Below, in pieces: positions 54,067-64,000 of a DNA stretch of 64,000 bases (positions are counted from its first letter, which is position 1; the number at the start of each line of letters is the position of its first letter). This DNA comes from Duganella lactea (GTDB lineage Bacteria; Pseudomonadota; Gammaproteobacteria; Burkholderiales; Burkholderiaceae_D). Under the pieces are notes generated by a model, which saw only the letters and a list, made by a program, of their open reading frames with translations, did no database searches and was not told the origin of the DNA. The stretch is taken from contig NZ_WWCP01000009.1 in assembly GCF_009857505.1 (NCBI RefSeq), forward strand, positions 62,001 to 126,000, given 5' to 3'. The translations under genes and the position numbers were made by a program.

Positions 54067-54531
54067 GTGGGCGTCGAGATCGAGCGCAAGTTCCTGCTGT
54101 CGGGCGACGGCTGGATGACGCTGGGCGAGCCGGTGTTCTTCAAGCAGGGCTACCTGTCGTCGCACAAGGAGCGTGTGGTGCGGGTGCGCATTGAGGGCGA
54201 GCGGGCGGTGATGACGATCAAGGGCGCCAACCAGGGCGCCGTGCGCGGCGAATGGGAGTATGAGATTCCCGTCGCCGACGCGGCCGAGCTGCTGGAAGGT
54301 TTGTGCGAGCAGCCGTTGATCGAGAAGTATCGCCGCCGTATCGAGTTCGCCGGCAATGTGTGGGAAGTCGATGAGTTCCTTGGCGCGAATGCCGGGCTGG
54401 TCGTGGCGGAAATCGAATTGCAATCGGAAGCGCAGCAGTTCGACAAGCCGGACTGGATCGGCGAGGAAGTCACCGCCGATCTGCGCTATCTGAACTCCAA
54501 CCTGATCAAGAAGCCGTTCTCCACCTGGTAG
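54067..54531 (+). CDS. CYTH-domain protein (inorganic triphosphatase)
   Basis: A 154-residue protein with the ExExK signature E4-E6-K8 (MGVEIERKFLLSG) and alternating acidic/basic strands (RVRIEGERAVMTIKG, VWEVDEFLGANAGLVVAEIE) that line a triphosphate tunnel. Bacterial CYTH proteins hydrolyse triphosphate and related compounds. It starts with GTG 54067, only 2 bases after the carboxypeptidase stop, so translation is probably coupled. No CHAD domain is attached. Confidence 0.9.
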   Translation: MGVEIERKFLLSGDGWMTLGEPVFFKQGYLSSHKERVVRVRIEGERAVMTIKGANQGAVRGEWEYEIPVADAAELLEGLCEQPLIEKYRRRIEFAGNVWEVDEFLGANAGLVVAEIELQSEAQQFDKPDWIGEEVTADLRYLNSNLIKKPFSTW

Positions 54532-54608
54532 CGGATGCCACCTCACGCCGCGACATGCGCGCGTCGCCGCTGCCATGAAAAAGCCGCGTGAGGGGCTTGC
54601 TTGTTGGC

Positions 54609-55871
54609 TTAGTGGAAGTGCTCGCTGCCGGCGGGGGCGTCTTCGGGCATTTCGGCGTGGGCCAGTTCGCCTTGCGGGTCGGCGAACAGCGGGGCGCCGC
54701 AGTCGTCGCAGAACTCGACCACATAACGGTCGTTATGCTTCTTGATCTGCGTGATGCCGGCCGCGTTCAGGTGGGCGATGATGTCGTCCACCGGCGTCAG
54801 CGGCTTTTGCGGCGCCGTCAGCGCGCCCGGACCTTCCGGCGGCGTGCCATCCTCATCCTCCTGGCCGTACAGCGGCCACACCACGCCATAGATCACCTCC
54901 GTCGACGAGCGCTGCGTGAAGGCCACGCGGTATTCATCGACCTGGCCGTCGGCGCTTTCCTCGCCGAAGCCGGCGATCACCGCGCGCAGGTCGGACGCCT
55001 CCACGCCCAGCGTGTGCGTCAGATAGTGCACGGCGGCGCGGATCGATACCGGACGAATCAGCTTGTCCGCCTCGCGGCAGGCCATGTAGTAGGCCTCCGG
55101 CAGCAGCAGCTCAACGCCGCAACCCGGCAGCAAGCGGTTCACGGTCGGCGTGGCCTGCGCGCGCCAGGCTTCCAGCGCAGCGGCGCGCTCGGCGGCGAAG
55201 TTGGCCTGGAACGCCGGCATCTGCCAGCGGAACAGCGGCGCGCCGGCCGGCGCCACCACGGCCACCAGCAGATAGCGCGTGTCGGCCAGGAAGGGCGCGG
55301 TTTCCGGCACCTTGGTGTCGGCCTTCAGCACCGTGCCTTTGAGCGCGGCCTGCGCCAGCTTTTGTACCTTGCCGTAGGTTTCGACGTGGCTGCGCGGCAG
55401 CTGGTCGATCGAGAACAGCGTCGGCGACATGGCCAGCTGCGTGCCATCGGCCAGCAGGTGCGCGGCGAAGTGCGCCGTCAGCGTCTGCAGGATGTCGGCC
55501 GGGATGGCGCCGGAAGCGATGGCGAAACGGGTCCATGCCAGAATCGGCGCGGCCACCAGCAGCACGTCGAATTGCCTGGAGACGCCGTCGGCGGTCTCAA
55601 TGCCGAGGTGGCTCGATTCGCTGACCGCTTCGACGCTATCCATCAGCACGTCGTAGGCGTTCAGGTCTTCCTTGAACAGCGCGTTGAGGGTGGTGTCGAT
55701 GGTGTCCTGGTGACCGGTCTTCAGCAGTTTCTGGAGCTGTGCATCGAGAGAGTGCTCCCAGGCCCGCTCTTCGATGCGGCTGGCCGCCTGCCCGACAGCC
55801 TGGGCATAGGTGGCGAGACGCTGACTTTCGGCAGACAATTTTTGGGATGAAGCTTTAGATGAACGACGCAT
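54609..55871 (-). CDS. DUF2863 family protein
   Basis: A 420-residue soluble protein of the DUF2863 family, to my knowledge confined to betaproteobacteria. The N-terminus is serine/lysine-rich; the middle shows ETADGVSRQFDVLLVAAPIL and RFAIASGAIPADILQTLTAH. A C-terminal CDDCGAPLFAD segment has one Cys pair, a possible half of a metal site or redox pair. Function unknown. The 77-base gap to the CYTH gene holds an inverted pair CCTCACGC (54541) and GCGTGAGG (54586) that could form a long-range hairpin or bidirectional terminator. Confidence 0.82.
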   Translation of the reverse strand: MRRSSKASSQKLSAESQRLATYAQAVGQAASRIEERAWEHSLDAQLQKLLKTGHQDTIDTTLNALFKEDLNAYDVLMDSVEAVSESSHLGIETADGVSRQFDVLLVAAPILAWTRFAIASGAIPADILQTLTAHFAAHLLADGTQLAMSPTLFSIDQLPRSHVETYGKVQKLAQAALKGTVLKADTKVPETAPFLADTRYLLVAVVAPAGAPLFRWQMPAFQANFAAERAAALEAWRAQATPTVNRLLPGCGVELLLPEAYYMACREADKLIRPVSIRAAVHYLTHTLGVEASDLRAVIAGFGEESADGQVDEYRVAFTQRSSTEVIYGVVWPLYGQEDEDGTPPEGPGALTAPQKPLTPVDDIIAHLNAAGITQIKKHNDRYVVEFCDDCGAPLFADPQGELAHAEMPEDAPAGSEHFH

Positions 55872-55968
55872 AGCGCAATAAGAGTCTCATTAAAAGTGAA
55901 TAAACGGATCAGTCATGCGGATGATAACCCCTATGAGCCGTATTGTAGATCATTCGGCAAACGTGCAT

Positions 55969-55991
55969 AAAAAAAGCCGGGCGAACCCGGC
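55969..55991 (-). terminator. intrinsic terminator of the acnA transcript
   Basis: On the minus strand GCCGGG-TTCG-CCCGGC is followed by seven T (plus-strand A at 55969-55975). It lies 24 bases beyond the acnA stop codon and gives a stable tetraloop hairpin. Confidence 0.88.
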
Positions 55992-56015
55992 TTTGTTCAG
56001 TGCGGCGCTTAAAAA

Positions 56016-58724
<2,709 letters not shown>

Positions 58725-58787
58725 GAGCTCTCCTTCGTATTGGGTATCGTCTATTTGTTTAACAGCGTGGGGCGGCGTTTGTGATGC

Positions 58788-59294
58788 TTACTGAAGCGTG
58801 TTGACCGGCGTCTCGGCGGCGGCGGTGGTCGGCTTGAGTTGTTCGGCGTCACGGCACTCGTTGGCCAGCTGGCGGTTCTGCTTGGAGTCCAGCAGCATGC
58901 TCTTGGCCGGGATGCCGATCCAGATCAGACCGTACAGCTTGTTCTCGAAGCGGTTGGCGCCGGTGGTGGTGCCGACGCGGGTCAGGCGGTGCAGGCGCTT
59001 CTTCCAGCGCAGCGCGATATGGCTGTCGTCGCCGGCGTTCTGGTAGATGGTGATCTTGTTGCCCAGCTCGCAGTCGAACTCGGTGGCGGCGGTGTCGGTG
59101 ATGACCGGCTCGTCCTCTTCCTCGTTCGGCGCCTTGGGCTCGGCCGGCTTGGCGGCCTTCTTCGCCTTGGTGGTCTTTTTGACGGCTTCCTTCTTGACCG
59201 GTTTTTTCACCGCGTCATCGGCGTGCGCGCCGGCGGCGAGGGTCAGCGAGGCCAGCGCGAGGCTGCAGGCCATGAATAATTTGGAGATCGACAT
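58788..59294 (-). CDS. small secreted protein, possibly MliC-like fold
   Basis: A 168-residue protein with a signal peptide (LALASLTLAAGAHADD, cleavage near 25), a Lys/Ala/Pro-rich linker (about 28-55), then an acidic stretch and a C-terminal domain with two cysteines (EFDCELGNKITIYQN and NRQLANECRD). The spacing of strands and cysteines recalls the MliC lysozyme-inhibitor fold, but the match is weak. The adjacent CitE-like gene ends at the base just before its start (59295 versus 59294), so they are co-transcribed. Function unknown. Confidence 0.65.
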   Translation of the reverse strand: MSISKLFMACSLALASLTLAAGAHADDAVKKPVKKEAVKKTTKAKKAAKPAEPKAPNEEEDEPVITDTAATEFDCELGNKITIYQNAGDDSHIALRWKKRLHRLTRVGTTTGANRFENKLYGLIWIGIPAKSMLLDSKQNRQLANECRDAEQLKPTTAAAETPVNTLQ

Positions 59295-60299
59295 TTAGTT
59301 TGCTTCCTGTGGCAGGTCGGTGGAGGGACCGTTGAACAGCGGCGCCACCGATTCCGGCAGGCTCAGGCCCGCCATTTTGGCGCGCTGCAAAACAGTCCAA
59401 TAATATCTATAGCTGGCACGGTCGTGCAAGCGCCCATTTTGGGAGATGGGCCCCCATTGCACGGCCGCGGCCTCGTGCAGAATGGCGGCCGCTTCGCTCA
59501 CTTCCGACAGGCGCGGCGTGAAGGTCTTGATGATCGGCTTGATCTGGTTCGGGTGGATGCTCCACATGCGCGTGTAGCCGAATTCGGCGGCGGCGCGCTG
59601 GGCATCGTTGGCGGCCACCGCCGTGTCCTTGATGTCGGTGGTGACGTTGTGCGACGGCACCTTGCCATGCGCGTGGCAGGCGGCGGCGATTTCCAGCTTG
59701 GCGCGCACCACCAGCGGATGCGTGAACTGGCCGGGCGTGCGCATCGCGCTGCCGGGAATGGCGCCGTAGTGCGACGACACGAAGTCCATGATGCCGAACG
59801 ACAGGCACTGCACCTGGGGCAGGGCGGCGATGGCGTAGACGTCGTGCAGCGCGCCGTGGGTTTCGATCAGCACGTGGATCGGCAAGTCCTTGCGGCCGGC
59901 CTTGACGGCGTGCGTGTTGACCAGCTTGATCGCGCGCGCCAGTTCGTCGACGCTGTTGACCTTGGGAATGACCAGATAGGCCAGGCGCTGGGCGGCGGCG
60001 CAAATGAGCTCGACATCCCGGGCGAAATACGGGCTGGCGACATCGTGCACGCGGGCGCCGATGCGGTTGAATTGGTTGTCGTCGGCGTTGACCAGCTGCG
60101 CCACCAGGCGGGCGTGGGCTTCTTCGTTGCCGGCGCTGGCGCCGTCTTCGCAATCGAGGGTGATGTCGAACAGCGGACCAAGTTCTTGTTGCAGGGCGAT
60201 CGACTTGCGCATCAGCTTCTCGGAGCCGGCATAGTGATCGCAGGCGGGCAGCAGGTGCGGCTGGCGGTTACCCTGGAATAAAACCTCGGATGGGTGCAT
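59295..60299 (-). CDS. HpcH/HpaI aldolase / CitE-like CoA-ester lyase
   Basis: A 334-residue TIM-barrel enzyme. ALMRKSIA-type KLMRKSIALQQELGPLFDI, LDCEDGASAGNE (metal-binding Asp/Glu), VLIETHGALHDVYAI and MWSIHPNQIKPI are those of the citrate-lyase beta / malyl-CoA lyase family. ATG 60299 (MHPSEVLF) is chosen; an extension upstream to 60386 would add 29 Arg/Pro-rich residues and looks unlikely. No strong ribosome site is visible. In this position between mdh and acnA it may act on citramalyl-CoA or malyl-CoA, or be an auxiliary lyase; the substrate is inferred only. Confidence 0.85.
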   Translation of the reverse strand: MHPSEVLFQGNRQPHLLPACDHYAGSEKLMRKSIALQQELGPLFDITLDCEDGASAGNEEAHARLVAQLVNADDNQFNRIGARVHDVASPYFARDVELICAAAQRLAYLVIPKVNSVDELARAIKLVNTHAVKAGRKDLPIHVLIETHGALHDVYAIAALPQVQCLSFGIMDFVSSHYGAIPGSAMRTPGQFTHPLVVRAKLEIAAACHAHGKVPSHNVTTDIKDTAVAANDAQRAAAEFGYTRMWSIHPNQIKPIIKTFTPRLSEVSEAAAILHEAAAVQWGPISQNGRLHDRASYRYYWTVLQRAKMAGLSLPESVAPLFNGPSTDLPQEAN

Positions 60300-60401
60300 G
60301 CGTGATGGGGGGGGAGAAGGAATAACCGCCGCGCTGCTCTCGGCGGCGCGGCGGGTACGGCGGAGCGGTGGTTTAACCGGTTCCACGGGAGAGCAAGTGA
60401 A

Positions 60402-61391
60402 TTACGGCAGCAGGTGCTTGACGCCTTCGCGCTCTTCGGTCAGTTCTTTCAGCGTCAGGTTGATGCGCTCTTGCGAGAACGCGTCGATTTCCAGGCCTTG
60501 AACGATTTTGTATTCGCCGTTTTCGGTGGTCACCGGGAAGCCGAACACGATGCCTTCCGGGATGCCGTAGGAACCATCCGATGGCACGCCCATGGTGGCC
60601 CACTTGCCGTTGGTGCCGACGTGCCAGTCATGCACGTGGTCGATGGCGGCGTTGGCGGCCGACGCCGCCGACGACAGGCCACGCGCTTCGATGATGGCGG
60701 CGCCGCGCTTGCCCACGGTTGGCAGGAAGGTGTTGGCGTTCCACTCCTGATCGTTGATCAGGTCCTTGACGTTTTTGCCGTTCACGGTGGCGAAGCGGTA
60801 GTCGGCGTACATGGTTGGCGAGTGATTGCCCCACACGGTCAGCTTCTCGATGTCTTTCACCTGGGTGCCGGTTTTGGCGGCGACCTGCGACAACGCGCGG
60901 TTGTGGTCCAGACGCAGCATGGCGGTGAAGTTCTTGGCCGGCAGCGACGGCGCCGATTTCATGGCGATGTAGGCGTTGGTGTTGGCCGGGTTGCCGACCA
61001 CCAGCACTTTGACGTTGCGCGAGGCGACGGCGTCCAGTGCCTTGCCTTGGGCGGTGAAGATCTGCGCGTTGGCTTCCAGCAAGTCTTTACGCTCCATGCC
61101 TGGGCCGCGTGGACGGGCGCCGACCAGCACGGCGTAGTCCACATCCTTGAACGCGGTCAGCGGATCGGAGTGCGCGGTCATCTCGGCCAGCAGCGGGAAG
61201 GCGCAATCGTCGATTTCCATCATGACGCCCTTCAGTGCCTTCTGGGCTTTCTCGTCAGGAATTTCCAGCAGTTGCAGAATAACTGGTTGGTCCTTGCCGA
61301 GCATGTCGCCGTTGGCGATGCGGAACAGCAGTGCGTAACCAATTTGACCGGCGGCACCGGTGACAGCAACGCGCAATGGGGTTTTAGCCAT
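60402..61391 (-). CDS. mdh: malate dehydrogenase
   Basis: A 329-residue NAD-dependent enzyme oxidising malate to oxaloacetate. N-terminal NAD motif [20 protein letters not shown], substrate arginines in [16 protein letters not shown] and the catalytic His in [11 protein letters not shown] are present; this is the cytosolic-type MDH of Burkholderiales. ATG 61391 (MAKTPLRV) is used; ACTTTGGAGATTCATC upstream supports it. It is divergent from the GntR gene; a 9-base inverted repeat and other palindromes are in the 236-base gap. Confidence 0.96.
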   Translation of the reverse strand: MAKTPLRVAVTGAAGQIGYALLFRIANGDMLGKDQPVILQLLEIPDEKAQKALKGVMMEIDDCAFPLLAEMTAHSDPLTAFKDVDYAVLVGARPRGPGMERKDLLEANAQIFTAQGKALDAVASRNVKVLVVGNPANTNAYIAMKSAPSLPAKNFTAMLRLDHNRALSQVAAKTGTQVKDIEKLTVWGNHSPTMYADYRFATVNGKNVKDLINDQEWNANTFLPTVGKRGAAIIEARGLSSAASAANAAIDHVHDWHVGTNGKWATMGVPSDGSYGIPEGIVFGFPVTTENGEYKIVQGLEIDAFSQERINLTLKELTEEREGVKHLLP

Positions 61392-61477
61392 GATGAATCT
61401 CCAAAGTGTGTAAGTAAAACGTTCTTGAAGCTGGACCGTTGGCTGGTCCGGGAAACCGTAATCATACTGCAAAATTC

Positions 61478-61506
61478 AACGCTTATATTATGTATCGATA
61501 AGCGTT
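61478..61506. promoter_or_regulatory. inverted repeat in the mdh leader/promoter
   Basis: AACGCTTAT (61478-61486) and ATAAGCGTT (61498-61506) are perfect 9-base arms around 11 bases. It lies about 90 bases upstream of the mdh ATG, where it could be an operator or a leader hairpin. Confidence 0.5.
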
Positions 61507-61531
61507 GGCGGCGAGTGTAGGCTTGCTGTAC

Positions 61532-61573
61532 TTATCTGTCAATCCTATCTTATGTCTTATATAAGACAGATAA
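61532..61573. promoter_or_regulatory. likely GntR operator cluster between mdh and gntR
   Basis: TGTCTTAT-ATAAGACA (61553-61568) is a perfect 16-base palindrome. It is flanked by TTATCTGTC (61532-61540) and GACAGATAA (61565-61573), perfect inverted copies of each other. The arrangement 55 bases before the GntR gene suggests autoregulation and control of mdh. Confidence 0.6.
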
Positions 61574-61627
61574 CTTATTGCCGTTTTTTCTGGACGGCAC
61601 TGTTCATTTGTGGTGAAATCTCGGTCT

Positions 61628-62413
61628 ATGAGTTCCGCGCCACCTAATCCGAACCACAATACTACCGCTGTCAGCGGCGGTAGTGCTGCGGCGGTGTCGC
61701 CTACTTTTTCCCCGCTGTACCAGCAAATCAAGGCGCTGATCACCAAAAGCCTGCAGTCCGGCGAATGGAAGCCGGGTGAACTGATCCCCAGCGAAGTCGA
61801 ACTGGCCAACCGCTTCAAGGTCAGCCAGGGCACCGTGCGCAAGGCGATCGACGAGCTGGCCGCCGAAAACCTGGTGATGCGCAAGCAGGGCAAGGGCACG
61901 TTCGTCGCCACCCACCACGAGGAGCGCGCGCAGTTCCGCTTCCTGCGGCTGATGCCCGACGAGGGCGTGCCGCATCCCGGCGTCAGCCAGTTCATCGAAG
62001 TCAAGCGCATGCGCGCGCCCGCCGACGTGGCGCGCCTGCTGGACCTGAAGTCCGGCGATGCCGTCATTTTCATTAAACGCGTGCAGCATTTCGACGGCGT
62101 GCCGACCATCGTCGAGGAGCTGTGGCTGCCGGGTCTGGCCTTCAAGGGGCTGACGGCGGAGCGCCTGGAAGAGTATAAGGGGCCGATGTACGGCCTGTTT
62201 GAATCCGAATTCGGCACGCGCATGATCCGTGCCACCGAAAAAATCCGCGCCGTCTGCGCCGCCGAGGGCGACGCCGCGCTGTTGAAAGTTGCCGCGAACA
62301 CGCCATTGCTGGCGTCGGAGCGGGTGTCGTTTACGTATGGCGACAAGCCGGTCGAGCTGCGCCGCGGCCTGTACCTGACCGAGCGCCATCACTATCACAA
62401 CGAGTTGAATTGA
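61628..62413 (+). CDS. GntR-family regulator with UTRA domain
   Basis: A 261-residue regulator. A winged-helix domain (GELIPSEVELANRFKVSQGT, VRKAIDELAAENLVMRKQGK) is followed by the UTRA ligand-binding domain (FIKRVQHFDGVPTIVEELWL, SERVSFTYGDKPVELRRGLY). ATG 61628 is chosen although GTG 61610 would be in frame; both lack a clear ribosome site. It lies between mdh and the sdh operon, so it probably links TCA-cycle expression to a carboxylate or CoA-related signal. Effector unknown. Confidence 0.9.
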   Translation: MSSAPPNPNHNTTAVSGGSAAAVSPTFSPLYQQIKALITKSLQSGEWKPGELIPSEVELANRFKVSQGTVRKAIDELAAENLVMRKQGKGTFVATHHEERAQFRFLRLMPDEGVPHPGVSQFIEVKRMRAPADVARLLDLKSGDAVIFIKRVQHFDGVPTIVEELWLPGLAFKGLTAERLEEYKGPMYGLFESEFGTRMIRATEKIRAVCAAEGDAALLKVAANTPLLASERVSFTYGDKPVELRRGLYLTERHHYHNELN

Positions 62414-62614
62414 AGGAGACACAGCGCGGCGGGCGCCGGTCATACGCCTGTAATGTTGCGCTGATAATACGTTGAACTACAGAAGTAGTCACCCCCGTTG
62501 TGCCGCCAACCACTATTTTTATTCTATGTAACAATAGATATTGGTTGTGAGAGTGGAAATCGGCGAAAATCGCAGTCTTACCAAAATTTTGTATTAGCCT
62601 GAGGAGGTCTTGTT

Positions 62615-63037
62615 ATGTCAGAAGCCGTAAGGGAAGCCCCTAAAAAAGAACGGCCAGAGTTCCGTAACATTCATGTTACCGAACTGTCCAACTACCGCAT
62701 GACGCCAGCCGCTTATGTGTCGATTCTGCACCGTATTTCCGGTGTCGGCATGTTCCTGCTGCTGCCCTTCGTGCTGTATCTCTTGCAGAATTCCCTGCGC
62801 TCCGAGATCTCTTTCGCTTACTACGAAGGTTTCGTGACCTACCCGCTGGTCAAGCTGATCATTGTCGGCCTGACCTGGAGCTTCCTGCACCACATGTGCG
62901 CCGGCATCCGTCACCTGGTGATGGACCTGCACATTGGCCTGGACAAGCATTCCGCGCGTAAATCGTCGATCACTGTCCTGGTCATCAGCCTGGTGCTGAC
63001 CGCCCTGATCGCCCTGAAACTGTTTGGAGTATTCTGA
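62615..63037 (+). CDS. sdhC: succinate dehydrogenase cytochrome b556 subunit
   Basis: A 140-residue membrane subunit of complex II anchoring the enzyme and binding heme b and ubiquinone. It has three membrane segments and the SdhC motif LHRISGVGMFLLLPFVLY, with the heme-ligand His region HHMCAGIRHLVMDL. GAGGAGGT precedes the ATG. The upstream 201-base gap, AT-rich in its second half, should hold the operon promoter. Confidence 0.95.
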   Translation: MSEAVREAPKKERPEFRNIHVTELSNYRMTPAAYVSILHRISGVGMFLLLPFVLYLLQNSLRSEISFAYYEGFVTYPLVKLIIVGLTWSFLHHMCAGIRHLVMDLHIGLDKHSARKSSITVLVISLVLTALIALKLFGVF

Positions 63038-63038
63038 G

Positions 63039-63410
63039 ATGTCCATCAACGATAACGGTATCGGCCCTAAGCGCCGCGTGGTCGGCGCCCACTATGGCGT
63101 CAAGGACTGGCTGGTGCAGCGCGTCACCGCAGTCATCATGGTGTTGTACACCGCCATCCTGCTGCTGTCCTTCCTCACCGGCCAGAACTTCAGCTATGAA
63201 GGCTGGGCCGGCCTGTTCGCCCAGCAGTGGTTCAAACTGATCACCGCCGTGACGCTGATCGGCCTGTTCTACCACGCCTGGGTCGGCATGCGCGACGTGT
63301 GGATGGACTATGTGCGCGCCGTCGGTCTGCGCCTGTTCCTGCAAATCGCCACCATCGCCTGGCTGATCGGCTGCGCCGTGTGGTCGATTCAAATTATCTG
63401 GAGTGTGTAA
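63039..63410 (+). CDS. sdhD: succinate dehydrogenase membrane anchor subunit
   Basis: A 123-residue protein with three membrane helices and [20 protein letters not shown] and [16 protein letters not shown], the SdhD features for heme/quinone binding. ATG 63039 lies 1 base after the sdhC stop codon, so translation is coupled; a longer start at 63024 would overlap sdhC. Confidence 0.94.
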   Translation: MSINDNGIGPKRRVVGAHYGVKDWLVQRVTAVIMVLYTAILLLSFLTGQNFSYEGWAGLFAQQWFKLITAVTLIGLFYHAWVGMRDVWMDYVRAVGLRLFLQIATIAWLIGCAVWSIQIIWSV

Positions 63411-63412
63411 TC

Positions 63413-64000
63413 GTGGCAGCTATTAAAACTGGTATTCCAACCCGCCGCTTTGACGCGGTCATCGTCGGCGCCGGCGGCTCCGGCATGCGCGCATCGCTGC
63501 AACTGGCCGAAGCCGGCCTGAACGTCGCCGTGCTGTCGAAAGTCTTCCCAACCCGCTCGCACACCGTCGCCGCGCAGGGCGGCATCGGCGCTTCGCTGGG
63601 CAATATGGCCGAAGACAACTGGTTCTGGCACATGTTCGACACCGTCAAAGGTGGCGACTACCTGGGCGACCAGGATGCGATCGAATTCATGTGCCGCGAA
63701 GCACCGAAGGTCGTCTACGAGCTGGAACACTTCGGCATGCCGTTCGACCGCAATCCGGACGGCACCATCTATCAGCGTCCGTTCGGCGGCCACACCGCCA
63801 ACTTCGGTGAAAAAGCCGTGCAGCGCGCCTGCGCCGCGGCCGACCGTACCGGCCACGCGCTGCTGCACACGCTGTATCAGCGCAACGTCAAGGCCCGCAC
63901 CCACTTCTTCGTCGAGTGGATGGCGCTGGACCTGATCCGCGACGCCGAAGGCGACGTGGTCGGCGTGGTCGCGCTGGAAATGGAAACCGGCGAGACCATG
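63413..64000 (+). CDS. sdhA: succinate dehydrogenase flavoprotein subunit, N-terminal part (cut by window edge)
   Basis: Open from GTG 63413, 2 bases after the sdhD stop, to the end of the window (196 codons). It shows the FAD-binding [20 protein letters not shown] and the covalent FAD-linking His H50 in [16 protein letters not shown], then DWLGDQDA-like [16 protein letters not shown]. It oxidises succinate to fumarate as the large subunit of complex II. sdhB should follow beyond the window. Confidence 0.95.
   Translation, partial: MAAIKTGIPTRRFDAVIVGAGGSGMRASLQLAEAGLNVAVLSKVFPTRSHTVAAQGGIGASLGNMAEDNWFWHMFDTVKGGDYLGDQDAIEFMCREAPKVVYELEHFGMPFDRNPDGTIYQRPFGGHTANFGEKAVQRACAAADRTGHALLHTLYQRNVKARTHFFVEWMALDLIRDAEGDVVGVVALEMETGETM

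Noticed and set aside
54541-54593. Inverted CCTCACGC / GCGTGAGG pair between CYTH and DUF2863 genes
   Set aside because: Arms are 37 bases apart and lack a T-run; too weak to call a terminator on its own.

Overview
The window reads as chromosome of a Gram-negative betaproteobacterium of the order Burkholderiales, most likely Oxalobacteraceae (Massilia/Duganella/Janthinobacterium group). This is an inference from high GC coding DNA with G/C-rich third positions, a DUF2863 gene (a family I know only from betaproteobacteria), tandem cyanophycin synthetases with their associated ABC transporter and DUF1854 gene, and the order acnA / CitE-like lyase / mdh / GntR / sdhCDA typical of this group. Coding density is very high and no stretch over 300 bases lacks a gene. 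No CRISPR array, rRNA gene, insertion sequence or complete prophage is visible; one tRNA (Pro, anticodon GGG) is present.

Layout. 1-10901: an iron-flavoured region: the tail of a periplasmic binding protein, a double-domain permease and an ATPase (Fbp/Afu-type importer), an orphan phosphopantetheinyl transferase, a TonB-type protein, a NarL-type two-component pair, then a TonB-dependent receptor behind a Fur-box-like site, two tiny membrane proteins and a PepSY protein. 10993-15900: a lysophospholipid transporter/acyltransferase fusion, then a KaiC-like double ATPase overlapping a hybrid histidine kinase. 16083-22582: a complete RND efflux pump (adaptor, AcrB-type pump, outer membrane factor) with a TetR regulator last. 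22667-25105: an FAH-family hydrolase, tRNA-Pro with promoter and terminator, and a low-GC patch with an orphan protein and a DUF2867 protein. 25140-28167: three TadE/TadG-type minor pilin genes and a VOC protein.

28369-37283: a beta-glucan/cello-oligosaccharide utilisation locus: binding protein, LacI regulator, GH5, GH1 and GH3 glycosidases and a FucP-type sugar/proton symporter. Near-identical palindromes lie before the binding-protein gene and before the glycosidase operon, so one LacI repressor probably controls both. 37414-40039: oleate hydratase and an unknown membrane protein whose ribosome site sits in a hairpin.

40044-47742: the cyanophycin locus: DUF1854 protein and an ABC exporter with unusual N-terminal domains on the minus strand, and two divergently transcribed cyanophycin synthetases. 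The first synthetase has lost the catalytic P-loop lysine and the C-terminal Mur-ligase lobe; the second is complete. 47842-49296: a catalase behind an OxyR-like motif and a long leader hairpin covering its Shine-Dalgarno sequence. 49341-55871: patatin-like phospholipase, LysR regulator, succinate/acetate CoA-transferase, M14 carboxypeptidase, CYTH triphosphatase and DUF2863.

56016-64000: TCA-cycle block: acnA, a small secreted protein, a CitE-like lyase and mdh on the minus strand, divergent from a GntR/UTRA regulator followed by sdhC, sdhD and the start of sdhA, cut by the window edge. The mdh-GntR gap is rich in palindromes that look like autoregulatory operators. The locus that looks least explained by known biology is the cyanophycin cluster with its dedicated ABC exporter and DUF1854 partner; the KaiC/pseudo-receiver kinase module and the catalase leader hairpin are the next most interesting.
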